Translations under genes and position numbers: made by a program | In this document: positions 20,393 to 30,852 of the stretch, in pieces | Position numbering within the stretch: position 1 is the first letter of the stretch | Layout: every line of letters begins with the position of its first letter | Notes under the pieces: generated by a model | Database searches by the model: none | What the model was told of the DNA's origin: nothing | Seen by the model: only the letters and a program-made list of their open reading frames with translations | NCBI GenBank assembly: GCA_030562215.1 | Contig: JAUPFL010000001.1 | Span: forward strand, 2,034,501-2,098,500 | Source: Peribacillus frigoritolerans | GTDB lineage: Bacteria > Bacillota > Bacilli > Bacillales > DSM-1321 | Length of the DNA stretch: 64,000 bases | Direction: 5' to 3'

Positions 20393-20425
20393 AAAAACCC
20401 CCTATATAGGAGGGAGGATTTTTTA
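20393..20425. terminator. Bidirectional terminator
   Basis: A CCCCCTA-TA-TAGGAGGG hairpin flanked by AAAAA on the left and TTTTTTA on the right, between the convergent Lrp and ChrA genes. Confidence 0.65.
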
Positions 20426-20980
20426 TTATGATGTGAGCGGGATGATAAAGCCGCCGTATGCAAAGGCAAAAATGATTACGAATGCCGGGTGGATCTTGAA
20501 TTTACCTAAAGCCAGGAAGGCCAATCCAGCGATGACGATTGAATGGATGTAGCCAATGGACCCGACCGCATCCGCGGCCATATTCCAGGTGAGCAATAAC
20601 ATCATGATCGCGATCACGGGCTGTACAAGCAGTGACATGCCTTTTACGATAGGCGATTGCTTGTATTTTCGCAGGATTTTTAATAAATATATCAAAGCCA
20701 CGGCTGAAGGGATGATCGTGCCTGCCAATGCAGCCAGGAATCCTGGCCAGCCATATACATCATATCCGACATATGCGGCTATTTTCGTGGCGATGGGTCC
20801 TGGGAGTGAATTTCCTAACGCAAGCATTTGTGAGAACTCGGTATTATCAAGCCAGCCATAACGGGTGACGATTTGATCATACATAAGCGGAATCGAGGCT
20901 GGGCCTCCGCCGTAACCAAGAATATTGGCAATGAAAAACGCTAGAAAAACAGCAACTCCTATTGGGATAAAAATACCCAT
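20426..20980 (-). CDS. Short-chain chromate transporter subunit (second half)
   Basis: A 184-residue membrane protein of the CHR family. It carries the paired CHR signatures ILGYGGGPASIPL near the N-terminus and LGNSLPGPIATKIAAYVGY. Short-chain CHR proteins work as pairs of opposite membrane orientation; its start abuts the stop of the other half at 20980, so they are translated together. The function is efflux of chromate in exchange for another anion, or sulfate-like anion transport. Confidence 0.9.
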   Translation of the reverse strand: MGIFIPIGVAVFLAFFIANILGYGGGPASIPLMYDQIVTRYGWLDNTEFSQMLALGNSLPGPIATKIAAYVGYDVYGWPGFLAALAGTIIPSAVALIYLLKILRKYKQSPIVKGMSLLVQPVIAIMMLLLTWNMAADAVGSIGYIHSIVIAGLAFLALGKFKIHPAFVIIFAFAYGGFIIPLTS

Positions 20981-21600
20981 TAAGCGGATTCCTCCTTCCT
21001 ATCAGTCTTTTTATTTTTCAATCTATCCTTTAATTTATAATGAAACGCCCCATATAAAAGAAATATCATAATGACAATACCCGGATGCAGGGAAATGACC
21101 TGCAGAAGCAAAAAGGAAATCGCAAAAAAGGTGATTCCGAGCACCCTTCCTAACCCTTTTACCGCCTTTTCGCCAAACTCATAAGCCATTTGACCAAGCA
21201 TGACAGCGACAACCGGCATTACAGCTGAGATCATATTACTGATCATCGCCGAATTACTTAAAACATTAATGAACGCAATCAAGAAAACCATCGCAATGCA
21301 TGAAGGTAACACGTGAGCGGCCACACTTACGATGGCTCCTGGCCAGCCTTTTAATTTATAACCAAGATATGCTGCCATCTTCGTGGCAATCGGTCCTGGG
21401 AGTGTATTGGCAATCGCCAAAGTGTCCCCGAATTCATCATCGTCAAGCCAGTGATAACGGGAAACTGCTTCGTGGCGGATGAGCGGAATGACAGATGGCC
21501 CGCCGCCGAATCCTAATATCCCCGTTCTCATCATTCCAATCGTCAATTCCGTATATGGATTTTTCAAAAACGATTCCTCCTTTGTTATAAAATTCAGCAT
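20980..21600 (-). CDS. Short-chain chromate transporter subunit (first half)
   Basis: A 206-residue CHR-family protein with GILGFGGGPSVIPLIRHEAV and IANTLPGPIATKMAAYLGY, plus about six hydrophobic segments and a basic cytoplasmic tail. It is upstream of its partner in a two-gene minus-strand operon. RBS GGAGGAATC precedes ATG 21600. The pair corresponds to the chr3N/chr3C (ywrB/ywrA) type of Bacillus, in which both halves are needed for chromate resistance. Confidence 0.9.
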   Translation of the reverse strand: MLNFITKEESFLKNPYTELTIGMMRTGILGFGGGPSVIPLIRHEAVSRYHWLDDDEFGDTLAIANTLPGPIATKMAAYLGYKLKGWPGAIVSVAAHVLPSCIAMVFLIAFINVLSNSAMISNMISAVMPVVAVMLGQMAYEFGEKAVKGLGRVLGITFFAISFLLLQVISLHPGIVIMIFLLYGAFHYKLKDRLKNKKTDRKEESA

Positions 21601-21904
21601 TCATTTCCAAGATTATGAATTAATGATAACAAAAATTTTTTCGAAATGTACATCAAACAATGATAATAATTACGTAATGAATGTATATTTAGGGATTTTC
21701 AATAAAATAGGTTGGAAAAAACAAAAGAAAATATCTTTTTGTCTTAAGGGATGAAAATTGAATTACATAAGACAAACAAGCAATAATGCTATTACCATTA
21801 GTGCGGTGGGTTCTTGGACCCCGCCTTATTGAAGGGGAATAAGAGGAGAAAATTATATACAAAAAAACAACTTTTCTACAATCCCCTTTTTCAAACCCAA
21901 AAAA
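21601..21904. other. Intergenic region between chromate and EamA units
   Basis: Promoter region of the ChrA pair plus a GC-rich hairpin near 21800-21822 (GCGG...CCGC). No gene. Confidence 0.35.
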
Positions 21905-21955
21905 GTACCCTATAGGCAGCCTTTTCCTGAGTGACTGCTCTATAGGGTACATTTT
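21905..21955 (-). terminator. Strong terminator of the EamA gene
   Basis: GTACCCTATAG (21905-21915) pairs with CTATAGGGTAC (21940-21950), extended inward by GCAG/CTGC. On the minus strand it runs into T6. Confidence 0.85.
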
Positions 21956-21989
21956 ATTATATAACTCTAATCAATATTTTTAATGTGGG

Positions 21990-22862
21990 TCATTCTTCCC
22001 GAATGACTAATAACACACCGATAAAAATTAAGATTGTACCGATCCAGAACGACAAGCCGATTTGTTCACCTAGTATTAACCAACCTAAAAAAGTACCGAC
22101 TATAGGCTGTAAAAAGAAAAATAGTCCGCCACTTGAAGCGGTAAGCATTTGCAGTCCGCGATTCCACAGTAAAAAGGCACATGCTGTGGAAATAACGCCT
22201 AAGTATAGAAGGCCGCCCCATATGGATGGATGCGTGATTGCTTGAATATCAAGCTCATCCAATCGACTAATCGTAACAGGTGTTAAAAAGACAATGGCCA
22301 CAAGCACTGCATAGGTCGTTATAACAATTTGTGAATATTGCCCAGGTACACGTTTAACTAGAACAGACATAAGTGCCCAAGTTAAGGCAGCAATAAGCAG
22401 TGATACGCCCCCAAGTTGGTGAGATGAGCCAATATGGGCATTTCCGACAATGATACCTACACCGATTGTCGCTAAAATAACAGAAATTGATTTTTTAAAA
22501 GTGATCTTTTCTTTTAAAACGATACGTGCGAATATCACCATGAATGCAGGTGTTGTTGAAGTGATGATGGCTCCCATTTGTGCAGTGGATAGCAGCGTAC
22601 CGACTTCCTGAGTTACGATGGAAATGGTGTTTCCAATAAGTCCTATAATGAAAACCAAAAGCCAGTCTCGTTTTTCAATCCGCCAAGATTGTTTTGTTAT
22701 AAAACCAATTGTCAGCAATGCTAAAATCGCAATTACATATCGTAATAATACAAATTCAAGAGGCGGAACAACGTCTACCACAACTTTTACCACAACATAC
22801 ATCCCGCCCCAAATGCTTGCAGCGAGTGATAGATATAAAGAACCTATTATAGTGTTTTTCAT
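21990..22862 (-). CDS. DMT superfamily (EamA) exporter
   Basis: A 290-residue protein with ten membrane helices in two EamA repeats: LAASIWGGMYVVVKVVVD opens the first and LIAALTWALMSVLVKRVPG the second; ITSTTPAFMVIFARIVLKEK and FFFLQPIVGTFLGWLILGE are the conserved repeat ends. Such carriers export amino acids or other metabolites. It is transcribed alone with a strong terminator. The substrate cannot be told from sequence. Confidence 0.9.
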   Translation of the reverse strand: MKNTIIGSLYLSLAASIWGGMYVVVKVVVDVVPPLEFVLLRYVIAILALLTIGFITKQSWRIEKRDWLLVFIIGLIGNTISIVTQEVGTLLSTAQMGAIITSTTPAFMVIFARIVLKEKITFKKSISVILATIGVGIIVGNAHIGSSHQLGGVSLLIAALTWALMSVLVKRVPGQYSQIVITTYAVLVAIVFLTPVTISRLDELDIQAITHPSIWGGLLYLGVISTACAFLLWNRGLQMLTASSGGLFFFLQPIVGTFLGWLILGEQIGLSFWIGTILIFIGVLLVIREE

Positions 22863-23431
22863 TTTGTACCCTCCGTTTTAACCAAACATTTCCAGTCCTT
22901 AACGGAGATGCAATTTTTCTGCCGTTAAGGAAGAAAAACTGCAGGTACATCATTTTCGAATAGTGGTGACCACAACATCAGCTTTCAGCTCACTTTCAAA
23001 AAATATTTATTTTTAATGATTTTAGCTAATTAAAAAGCTATTCCGGGCTGCTACTGATCATTCGTTTCAAACATCAGTAATTTAAAAAACATACTCATTT
23101 AAATATACAGGACTTTAGATTAATAAAACAACAAATTATCGTATTTAAACCTAGCGTACCATTAAGATCATTCGTATTATACTAAAACTTAAAACACAGG
23201 AAAAACCCCTGCCTTAAAAACTGGTGGGGTTTCTATTAGGTTAATGGATTCTAGTTGGAATAAAAAGAGGGATTTATAGGGAAGGGAAACAAATGGTACA
23301 GTAATAATCCTGGCCAAATTGTCAGTAGCGGTAATGATGTAATTAATAAGCTGGAAAGAAAAGGTGGATTAGGATTAATAGGCTCCCTTAAAGAGTTTAA
23401 TCCTAATCCACCGTTAAGTTGAATTTAAGCA
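22863..23431. other. Gene-free stretch
   Basis: Promoter side of the EamA gene. At 23202-23233 there is a hairpin (ACCCCTGCC/GGTGGGGT) with T5 on the minus strand, suitable for ending the small minus-strand gene that stops at 23432. Nothing else recognised. Confidence 0.45.
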
Positions 23432-23644
23432 TCACAATCCGTTATATTTTCTTTCGATTTTCCTGAACTCATCTGATAGTTCAAATAACGTGTGTAATAC
23501 GGCTGTTTGAATATATAGATTCATATAATTATCATTGCTCTTCTTTTGAAATGATAAATCATGTTTTTCATTGATTTTCCGAGTTATACATTCATTAATT
23601 TCGCTCCACATTTCTTTCGTTCCTTCTTTAAGTTTAGTCTCCAT
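23432..23644 (-). CDS. Small protein, 70 residues, unknown
   Basis: Start ATG 23644 follows AAAAGGAGTGGG. The protein is hydrophilic and helical, beginning METKLKEGTKEMWSEINE and ending DEFRKIERKYNGL, with no membrane segment. I do not recognise the family. It is a single gene with a possible terminator at 23202-23233. Confidence 0.5.
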   Translation of the reverse strand: METKLKEGTKEMWSEINECITRKINEKHDLSFQKKSNDNYMNLYIQTAVLHTLFELSDEFRKIERKYNGL

Positions 23645-24114
23645 AATCTCCCACTCCTTTTTTATTAGTTTATCCAATCTATTACATTCTTATACTTATT
23701 TTTTGGCCAGGCTGGTAACTTTTTTATCATAAAATTAATGTCTTCAGTTTTTTTTGGTATCCTTCTGTTTGAGTGCAAACTCGAAGAATAGGAGAAGTCA
23801 TTCCCATTAGCGGTTATTAATTGCTGAAAAAATATTGTCGACTAACGCTATTCTCTTCGCTCAGTTTGTAGACAAAAGGGCTCTATCTAAAAGTTAAAAC
23901 AAAGTTGTTCGGAACGGAAGGCGGCGAGTGCCTGGAGGCAACCTTCAAATTGTACAATCTCTAAAAGGGGGGCAGGGTGTCACTATCGCATTCCTTCACT
24001 AAAGTTTCTTTAATTGGGTCATATTCTGGAGTGATGTATTGTACAAATGACAGGAGTTTGGAATAATTAGCATAATGATATTAAAGAACATGTAAACCTG
24101 AATAGGAGATAGTT
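23645..24114. other. Intergenic region containing repeat copy B
   Basis: Holds a TTTGTAGACAAAAGGG stretch (about 23866-23881) shared with 56251-56265, then the internally deleted dispersed repeat, then the leader of the BceR-like gene. Confidence 0.5.
23888..23968 (-). repeat. Dispersed repeat, copy B (internally deleted)
   Basis: It shares CTAAAAGTTAAAACAAAGTT, then GGAACGGA...GCGAG, and TGCCTGGAGGCAAC with the copy at 56470-56617. The roughly 85 bp between GCGAG and TGCCTGG, which include the GGGCGGTCCGCCC core, are missing. Confidence 0.75.
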
Positions 24115-24789
24115 ATGTTTAAAATTATGATAGTTGAAGATGATGAAAAAATTAGAAAAATTGTGGCTGATACGCTAACAAAATGGAAATATGAGGTTGT
24201 GGGGATTATGGAATTTGACCACATTTTAGATGATTTTGAGAAATCCCAGCCTGATTTGGTACTGTTGGATATAAACTTGCCAACCTTTGATGGCTTTTAT
24301 TGGTGTCAGCAGATCCGTGCAATCTCAAGTGTGCCCATACTGTTCCTTTCCTCTAGAAATCAAAACATGGACATCATCATGGCCATTAATATGGGAGGGG
24401 ATGATTTTATCCAGAAGCCATTTGATTTAGATGTTCTTGTAGCAAAAATCAGTGCATTGCTACGCAGGAATTATACATATCAAAATGGACATAACCTAAA
24501 ATTAACGCATCGGGACTTGTCTTTGCATGTAACAAACTCAACTATCCAATTTGAGGAACAGTCCATTGAACTTTCACGTAATGAGTTCATCATTTTGCAG
24601 TTGATGATGCGCAGAATAGGGAAAATTGTATCCAGAGAGGACTTGATGCAAGCTCTTTGGAATGATGAACAGTTTGTCGACGATAATACACTGACCGTCA
24701 ATGTAAATCGATTAAGGCGTAAGATCTCGGGAATTGGATTAGAAGACTTTATTGTGACACGTAAAGGAATGGGGTATCTGATCGAATGA
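24115..24789 (+). CDS. BceR/GraR-like response regulator
   Basis: A complete 224-residue OmpR-family regulator: the receiver has IMIVEDDEKIRKIVADTL, LVLLDINLPTFDGFYWC with the phospho-acceptor Asp, and FIQKPFDLD; the winged helix has LSRNEFIILQLMMRRIG and NTLTVNVNRLRRKI. The N-terminal and C-terminal details match the Bce/YxdJ group, which answers to cell-wall-active peptides. It overlaps the kinase start by four bases. Targets are probably the convergent ABC transporter genes. Confidence 0.92.
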   Translation: MFKIMIVEDDEKIRKIVADTLTKWKYEVVGIMEFDHILDDFEKSQPDLVLLDINLPTFDGFYWCQQIRAISSVPILFLSSRNQNMDIIMAINMGGDDFIQKPFDLDVLVAKISALLRRNYTYQNGHNLKLTHRDLSLHVTNSTIQFEEQSIELSRNEFIILQLMMRRIGKIVSREDLMQALWNDEQFVDDNTLTVNVNRLRRKISGIGLEDFIVTRKGMGYLIE

Positions 24790-25783
24790 GGTTCATGAAA
24801 TTTTTAAAATACGAGAAGCCTTATATAGTTTTATTCGTTTTTATCTTTTGCATGGTTTCTGCCGTGTTTTACACGGACCCCAATATGACATGGAGCTGGA
24901 ACACTTTTCTATATGCAGGGGTATTAACCCTTTTCGTATTGATTATTTTCTTTTTGTATCGGTATCAGCAAAGTTTACGCGCAATCCGGGCAAGGGGTGA
25001 AGAAGATCACGATAACCTTTCTTTGGAGGCAGCCTCTTTACAGTATTTGTTTGAAGAGAAGGAAAGGGAACATATTAGGTCTCTCAATGAGATTCATGAG
25101 AAGCAAAACGAGTATTATGATTTTATTGTATCGTGGTTTCATGAAATTAAAACACCCATCTCAGTGCTGCGATTGATGCAGCAGACAGAAATCGACGTCA
25201 AGAGTTTTCATGATGAGGTATCAAGGATAGAGCATTATGTAGATCAGGCACTTTATTATGCAAAGTTGGATAACTTCAATCAAGATTATGACATCAAGAA
25301 TTGTGATTTGGACCAATTGGTGAAAGAGGTTATAAAAACGCATTCCAAAACATTTATTTCAAGAAAATCCGCCTTCGGTTACAGATTGAACCAACCACCA
25401 TCCAAAGTGACCCCAAGTGGCTGCAATTTATCCTGAATCAATTAATTTCAAATTGCTTGAAATATACGCAAGAAGAAGGGGAAATTAAGATTGAGACAGG
25501 TTCTGATTTAAAAGAAAAGCAGCTGATTATTAGAGATAATGGAATTGGTATAGAAAAGACTGATTTACCACGGATATTCAATAGGGGTTTTACAGGATCC
25601 AACGGGCGTACCTACACAAAATCCACAGGGATGGGGTTATATTTAGCGCAGCAGTTATCGAATAAGCTTGGTCACTATATCACTTGTACCTCTGAAACGG
25701 GTTTGTATACCGAGTTTGTCATGCACTTTCCCAAAAATGTCGATCCCTATTTCAATATGCAAAAAAACGCAATGAGACCTTGA
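24786..25783 (+). CDS. BceS-like intramembrane-sensing histidine kinase (frameshifted)
   Basis: Two membrane helices near the N-terminus (YIVLFVFIFCMVSAVFY and FLYAGVLTLFVLIIFFLY) are joined by a very short loop, the mark of intramembrane-sensing kinases that depend on a BceAB transporter for signal. The HisKA core is VSWFHEIKTPISVLRLM (His of FHEIKTP). The ATPase domain resumes one frame over at about 25370 and has ISNCLKYT, DNGIGIEKTDLPRIFNRGF and STGMGLYLAQQL. About 332 residues. It is cotranscribed with the regulator. Confidence 0.9.
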
Positions 25784-25804
25784 TGAAGGCCATTGCGTTT
25801 TTTA
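25764..25804. terminator. Bidirectional terminator between BceS and BceB
   Basis: AACGCAATG (25766-25774) and CATTGCGTT (25791-25799), preceded by A7 and followed by T6, so it works for both convergent genes. It overlaps the kinase stop. Confidence 0.85.
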
Positions 25805-25805
25805 A

Positions 25806-27768
25806 TTAATATTTCTGATTTACGATTTTGTAGTAGAGATTCGCAGAAGACAGATAAAACAATACATAGATCACAAAGTAAATAGCAAAGATGAACCAGA
25901 GCATAGAGGTGAGCTGCGGAAAATCTTGTACAGAATCCAGGATATAGTATTTTAAAATGAGCCAGCTGTGTAAAATGCCTAAAACTAGCGGAGGGAAGAA
26001 AACAAAGAGTAGTTGTTTACGAATCACGCTTTTTAATTCACGGTCTGCGGTACCTATCTTTCGCAGAATGGAATATTGTCTTTGTTCTTCCGTCGCTTCC
26101 CGCAATTGTTTAAAGTAAATGACGCTGGCCAATGCAAACAGGGCAATGACAGCCAGGAAAGCAGCTGCAAATAACATTAAAGATGAACCTTCTATTTGCT
26201 TTGAATACACATCAGCAAATGAAGAATAGTAAGTGTCGGGCTTCTTCGTAACAATGGCATGTATATCAGTTGATAAGGATTCAGCCTGCTTCTCATTTTC
26301 GATTTCATAAATTTCAAAAGGGACCCTTTTGGCTTTGCTTTTTAAGTTTTGATAAGTCTCATCTGAAATAATCAGGACTGCGGGCTTCAATATCATAGAT
26401 CGAACAGGGTCGCTGGCCCAGCCTAATAATGCGTAATCTTTCTTCTCTATTAGTTTTAGAGTGATATCTTCATTTACATTCACATTAAAACGTGGCAGCT
26501 GATCGGAGGGGAAGGATTTTGGGGAATCTGTTCCTTGTGACAGAGTTACAGCTTCCATATCTTCTAAATGGATTTCCTCCTGATTTCCACGCAATGAGAT
26601 GATTTCGTTATATGCTTTTTCTGGAAAAAGAAAAACGTCCTTTGAAAAATACTCAGGGTTTTCAAAAGCAAGGTCCATGTTTGTATTTGGCTTTCCTACC
26701 AAGGCTTCCAAAGTTTTGTGATACTCGATTGAGTGGTCGGAATTTTTATCTTAGCATCAATTTTCTCGTTAGTTTCCTTATCCAATGACTGGAATGCAAT
26801 ATCATTCGGTAAATTCCTGCCGACAGCTTCAAACTGGACAGCGTAATTGATCGAAACGAATCCAATCAAGAAAATGATGGTCGCACTGAACAAAGAGATG
26901 AAGGTAAGGTTTAACGTATTAGACCGTATTTGGAAGCGTAATGAAGAGATCCACAATACCCGATTGCCTTCATGGAAATTATGCTTCTGGCGGATCTTTT
27001 GCAGAAGCCAGCCGGAGAACTGACGGAAGAACAAATACGTTCCACCAATCATGCCGACTGTGACAGCAATCATGGCAAAAGTTAAGTGTTCTTGCCATAT
27101 GCTTGATTCTTTGCCCCGGCTTATCAGAAAGAATTCCGTTGCTAATAATACTAACGATAAAGCTGCCATAATGAACGAAGAAGGTATCGGTTTTTCCATT
27201 TTTCTTTGGCATGAAACAACTCAACGAGTTGTACGCGACTGATCATGAAGAAACTTTGGATACTTGCAATGATCGCTAACAAAAGAAACAGGATGATTGT
27301 CGATCCGATCGCTTGATAAGGGAAATTCAGCGTGATGACATTGTCGTATTGCATTAAGTTCATTAATGCCATACCGAAAAACTTGGACAGCAGACCGCCA
27401 AGGAGTATTCCAATTACAAGCGAGAATGATCCAATAAGCAAATTTTCAACGAAAACCATTCGTGTAATCTGGCTTTCTTTCATACCTAGCAGCAAATAGA
27501 GTCCAAATTCCTTTTTTCTTTGCTTCATAAAGAAAGAGTTTGCATAAAGAATAAAGAAAATGATAAAGAGGAAGATGACCACCGAGGCAATCGACACCCC
27601 CGTTTGAAAACTCTCTTTATTATTGAGTACATCCAATATATCCTGGTTATACATCAGTGATGAGAAGGTGAAATGGACCATCACACCTGTAATCATGGCA
27701 AACAGATAAATCGTATAAACACGGAAATTGCGCTGAACGTTCCGGAACGTCATATTCAGTAAGTTCAC
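25806..27768 (-). CDS. BceB-like ABC permease (several frameshifts)
   Basis: The reconstructed protein of about 654 residues has the ten-helix FtsX/BceB layout: an N-terminal FtsX block (LNMTFRNVQRNFRVYTIYLF, SFFMKQRKKEFGLYLLLGM), a large extracellular domain between helices seven and eight (FLFPEKAYNEIISL and following), and a second FtsX block (YSILRKIGTADRELKSVIRK). Breaks are at about 26705 and 27190, possibly with others. ATG 27768 overlaps the ATPase stop. It removes or senses antimicrobial peptides such as bacitracin and would signal to the BceS-like kinase. Confidence 0.88.
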
Positions 27769-28510
27769 CTTTGATTCCCTCCCATTGCACTCTGGATGTG
27801 AAGGATCCGATCAAAGAAGTCACTTTGACTTTGGTCACCTTTATAAAGCTCGTTTACGATTCCCCCATCACGCAAGAAGATAACTCGTTTACAGAAGCTT
27901 GCTGCATAGGAATCGTGTGTAATCATAAGAATCGTCGTTTGAAACGTTTCATTTAAGCTTGCTAACTGTTCCAATAATTGTGTTGCTGATCTCGAATCAA
28001 GGGCGCCTGTGGGTTCATCTGCAAAGACAATCGCAGGGTTTGTAATAATGGCGCGCGCAGATGAGGCCCGTTGTTTCTGACCACCTGAAACTTCTGTAGG
28101 GTATTTATCCTGAATTTCTTCAATATTCAATGCCTGAATGACTGGTCTCAGCCGTCTTTCCATCTCATCCGAAGAAAATTTCCTTAGTGAAAGGGGCAGA
28201 AGAATGTTCTCTTTAATCGTTAAAGTATCAAGCAAGTTGTAATCTTGAAAGATGAACCCCATTCGTTCTTGGCGAAATGTGCGCAGCGCTTTTTTGTTTA
28301 AATCCAACAGGGCCTGTTCTTCAAGCCAGACTTCCCCGCCAGAAAATTTATCAATTGTCGATAACACATTCATCAGTGTTGTTTTTCCTGAACCGGAAGG
28401 CCCCATAATAGCTGTAAATTCACCCGAATTTATGGTCAGGTCAATATTTTTTAAAACCTGTGCCGTTCCATAGGATTTAGATAAGTTTTTAGTTTGTAAT
28501 ACTTTTTCAA
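27765..28510 (-). CDS. BceA-like ABC transporter ATPase (5' frameshift)
   Basis: Walker A is GPSGSGKTT, the signature is SGGQKQRASSARA, and Walker B is AIVFADEPTGALD, followed by the MITHD switch; a MacB/LolD-type ATPase. The N-terminal VLQTKNLSKSYG is in frame with the body, but the best start, TTG 28510 behind GAGGAGGAG, is out of frame by one base in an A5 run, so an A is probably missing. About 248 residues. It pairs with the BceB-like permease downstream. Confidence 0.92.
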
Positions 28511-28891
28511 CGTAAATCTCCTCCTCATGTTACATACTATAAAATTCATCCCTTTCCCCACCATAGATGTAACAGGAAGTAAGATTACAATTTTGTCACA
28601 TTACAATTTAAAAATGAAAATAACAAAGTGAACAGTGAATGTAATAAATGAAATTACCTATATCAATTATGCATTTTCAGCATCTTAGTGGCAACAAGTT
28701 GAAATAATGGGGGGATAAAAGGAACTAACCGGTCCTTTAATTCACTTTCGGAGTTGCTTTGGCAGCACACTTATGGAGTTTAAGGGACAGGATAGTTGCA
28801 AAGGGCTAGAGTGGAGATATTATAAGATAAGGAATAAAATCAAATTTTCTACAGAGAATACTTCTATTAATTACAAATTAGGAGTGTGGAT
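28511..28891. other. Divergent intergenic region, BceA / globin
   Basis: Contains the bceA-side promoter region and the globin leader. A short inverted repeat AAAGGA...TCCTTT lies at about 28718-28740. No gene. Confidence 0.4.
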
Positions 28892-29253
28892 ATGGAACAA
28901 ACACTTTATGAAAAAGTCGGCGGAGAAGAAGCAATAGCAAAAGTTGTGGACTACTTTTACTCCGAATTGGTTCTTAAAGATGAGACAGTTAATCATTTTT
29001 TGAAAAAACGGATATGGAAAAGCAACGAAGTCATCAGACAAAATTCATTAGTTTTGCATTAGGCGGTCCAAAACAATATTCTGGACAATCCATGGCAAAA
29101 GCTCACCAAGGATTGAATCTGCAACCTGCCCATTTTAATGCCATTGTAAAACATCTTAATGATGCACTTGCTCACTTTGGAGTGAATGAAGCTGACATAG
29201 ATACAGCTTTAACTAAAGTTGCTACACTAAAAGATGATATTTTGTATAAATAA
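28892..29253 (+). CDS. Group II truncated haemoglobin (frameshifted)
   Basis: A 120-residue truncated globin of the GlbO/YjbI kind: TLYEKVGGEEAIAKVVDYFY, then ISFALGGPKQYSGQSMAKAH with the proximal-side histidines (MAKAHQGL and HFNAIVKHL). One T is missing near 29005, where NHFL should read NHFFEKTDMEKQ. ATG 28892 follows TTAGGAG. Group II globins bind oxygen or peroxide and protect against oxidative or nitrosative stress. It is monocistronic. Confidence 0.9.
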
Positions 29254-29403
29254 ATATATTGAGTGAACAGATGTATTACCAACGGCTTTTATGGAAAGTG
29301 GCATCCAAGAATCGAGTGTGTGTGAATGATGTTGTGGTCGCCCTCTCCGTATTTTGGCATAAAGGGCATATGCCTGGAGTATAAGAGTTCATCTGGTAAT
29401 CAT

Positions 29404-29430
29404 CCCCCATTATGTGGGGGCTTTTTTATT
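29404..29430 (+). terminator. Rho-independent terminator
   Basis: CCCCCA (29404-29409), loop, TGGGGG (29415-29420), then CTTTTTT, 150 bp after the globin stop. Confidence 0.8.
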
Positions 29431-29559
29431 TGAATTTTTTATCCTTTTGTTACATGTTTTTGACTTCCATAAGGATGATTTATAAACGACTTTACGTTTT
29501 AGAAAATTACAAAGGTTTTGGTTGGTTTACAAAATTCAGAAAAATATAAAAAAATATTA

Positions 29560-29599
29560 TTGACTTATGTTTTGGATGTTATGTATTATGTATACATAA
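29560..29599 (+). promoter_or_regulatory. GntR promoter with overlapping operator
   Basis: TTGACT (29560-29565), 18 bp, TATTAT (29584-29589). The perfect palindrome TTATGTATACATAA (29586-29599) covers the -10, which predicts autorepression by the GntR protein. The same GTATAC-centred sites occur at 30736, 34727, 37282 and 51288. Confidence 0.7.
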
Positions 29600-29675
29600 C
29601 ACACATGAAATTTTAACCAATCATATAGATTCAAATTATTCAATTGAAAAGACTCATCAAAAAGGACGGATTAAC

Positions 29676-30347
29676 ATGGCAGGAATCCATTTAAAACCAA
29701 TCGAAAAGGAAAGAACGACGCAAGATAAAGTTTATAAGCAAATTAAACAAGCAATTTTATTTGGTGGTATTACCGGTGATGAAATATTTACAGAAGTTCA
29801 ATTAGCGGAAAGGTTAAATACTTCAAGAACGCCGGTAAGGGCAGCTATTCAAGATTTGGTGAAAGAAGGATTACTTGTTTCCATTCCAAGGAAGGGATTA
29901 ACGGTAAGAAAGATTACACCAGAGGAACAGGATGAAATCTTTTTACTAAGAAGTGCTATTGAGGTTGAATCGGTGAAAAAGCTAACAGAAGAAATTACAT
30001 CACCTGAACAACTGAGGTTACTTAAATTAATTCTGAAGCAACAAGAAGAAGCATTGCAAAATGATGATGCAATTAGTTTTATAAGGCTAGACCATGAGTT
30101 TCATCTCTCGCTGACAAGACTGGCAAACTTCACTATAATAGAGCAAGTTTTGAACAATCTGCATAACCTTACTCAGCTAATGGGTTTAAAAGCAGTCAGT
30201 AAACATGGGAGAATGAAGAAAGTTTTGCTGGAGCATAATCAGATTATCCAGGCTTTAGAAGAAAAAAATCCCGAACTAGCTTCACAGGCGATTTTAAACC
30301 ATTTAGAAAAAACAAAAGAAACATTAATTATCGTAGATAATTCCTGA
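29676..30347 (+). CDS. GntR/FadR family regulator of the monooxygenase island
   Basis: A 223-residue protein. The winged-helix domain reads TTQDKVYKQIKQAILFGGI, then EVQLAERLNTSRTPVRAAIQ; the all-helical FCD domain has the metal-ligand pattern D-x3-H in RLDHEFHLSLT and HNQIIQALEEKN. FCD regulators bind small carboxylates. The gene is complete. A palindrome covers its own promoter and recurs before the HpaB-type operon and the MFS gene, so it is the likely local repressor. Confidence 0.92.
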   Translation: MAGIHLKPIEKERTTQDKVYKQIKQAILFGGITGDEIFTEVQLAERLNTSRTPVRAAIQDLVKEGLLVSIPRKGLTVRKITPEEQDEIFLLRSAIEVESVKKLTEEITSPEQLRLLKLILKQQEEALQNDDAISFIRLDHEFHLSLTRLANFTIIEQVLNNLHNLTQLMGLKAVSKHGRMKKVLLEHNQIIQALEEKNPELASQAILNHLEKTKETLIIVDNS

Positions 30348-30607
30348 TTTTCTATCAAATGCTTGAAGGGGGGGATTGCCCCTATTAAAAGGTGGTTTAC
30401 TACATCTCTGGGACAAAAAATAAAGGGTTAAAATCAACTTCACCCTAAGAAATAGAAGATATCTGCAAGGTCAAACCAAGTCTTTTGTAACGTTTATAGC
30501 AAAAGCCTTGGGAAAATTCTTTCGAATGCCTTTTCCTGAGTTTTTGCTATAAATTGTAATTCCTATTGTTGAAACTTATGAGAGATCAGTGTATAGTTCA
30601 TTGGAAA

Positions 30608-30621
30608 TGAAAGCGTTTACC
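30608..30621 (+). promoter_or_regulatory. Candidate cre (CcpA) site
   Basis: TGAAAGCGTTTACC matches TGWAANCGNTNWCA at all but the last position, 230 bp before the monooxygenase gene. Confidence 0.55.
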
Positions 30622-30733
30622 CATCCGTTGTTATTGTTCATAGGTGAAAGCGTAGGTTTAAGGAATAAACATGAAATTCGATATGTAATGTCATTATCTA
30701 CTTTAATTACAGATAGGAAATGGCGAAACCTCT

Positions 30734-30762
30734 AATGTATACACAATACATAATACATAACA
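30734..30762 (+). promoter_or_regulatory. GTATAC-type GntR operator
   Basis: The TGTATACA palindrome (30736-30743) is followed by CAATACATAATACATAACA, the same context as at 37282-37316. It lies about 90 bp before the HpaB-type start. Confidence 0.6.
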
Positions 30763-30852
30763 CAAAGTACAATTAAGGTTCGCCGTTAAGCTTTTAAATT
30801 GTTTCTTGTTTTTAAAACATGTACTTATTCAAACATATAGGAGGAATCAGGT

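Larger units (their letters stand above)
30348..30852. other. Regulatory region before the HpaB-type gene
   Basis: No gene. It contains a candidate cre site and a GTATAC operator, listed separately. Confidence 0.5.
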
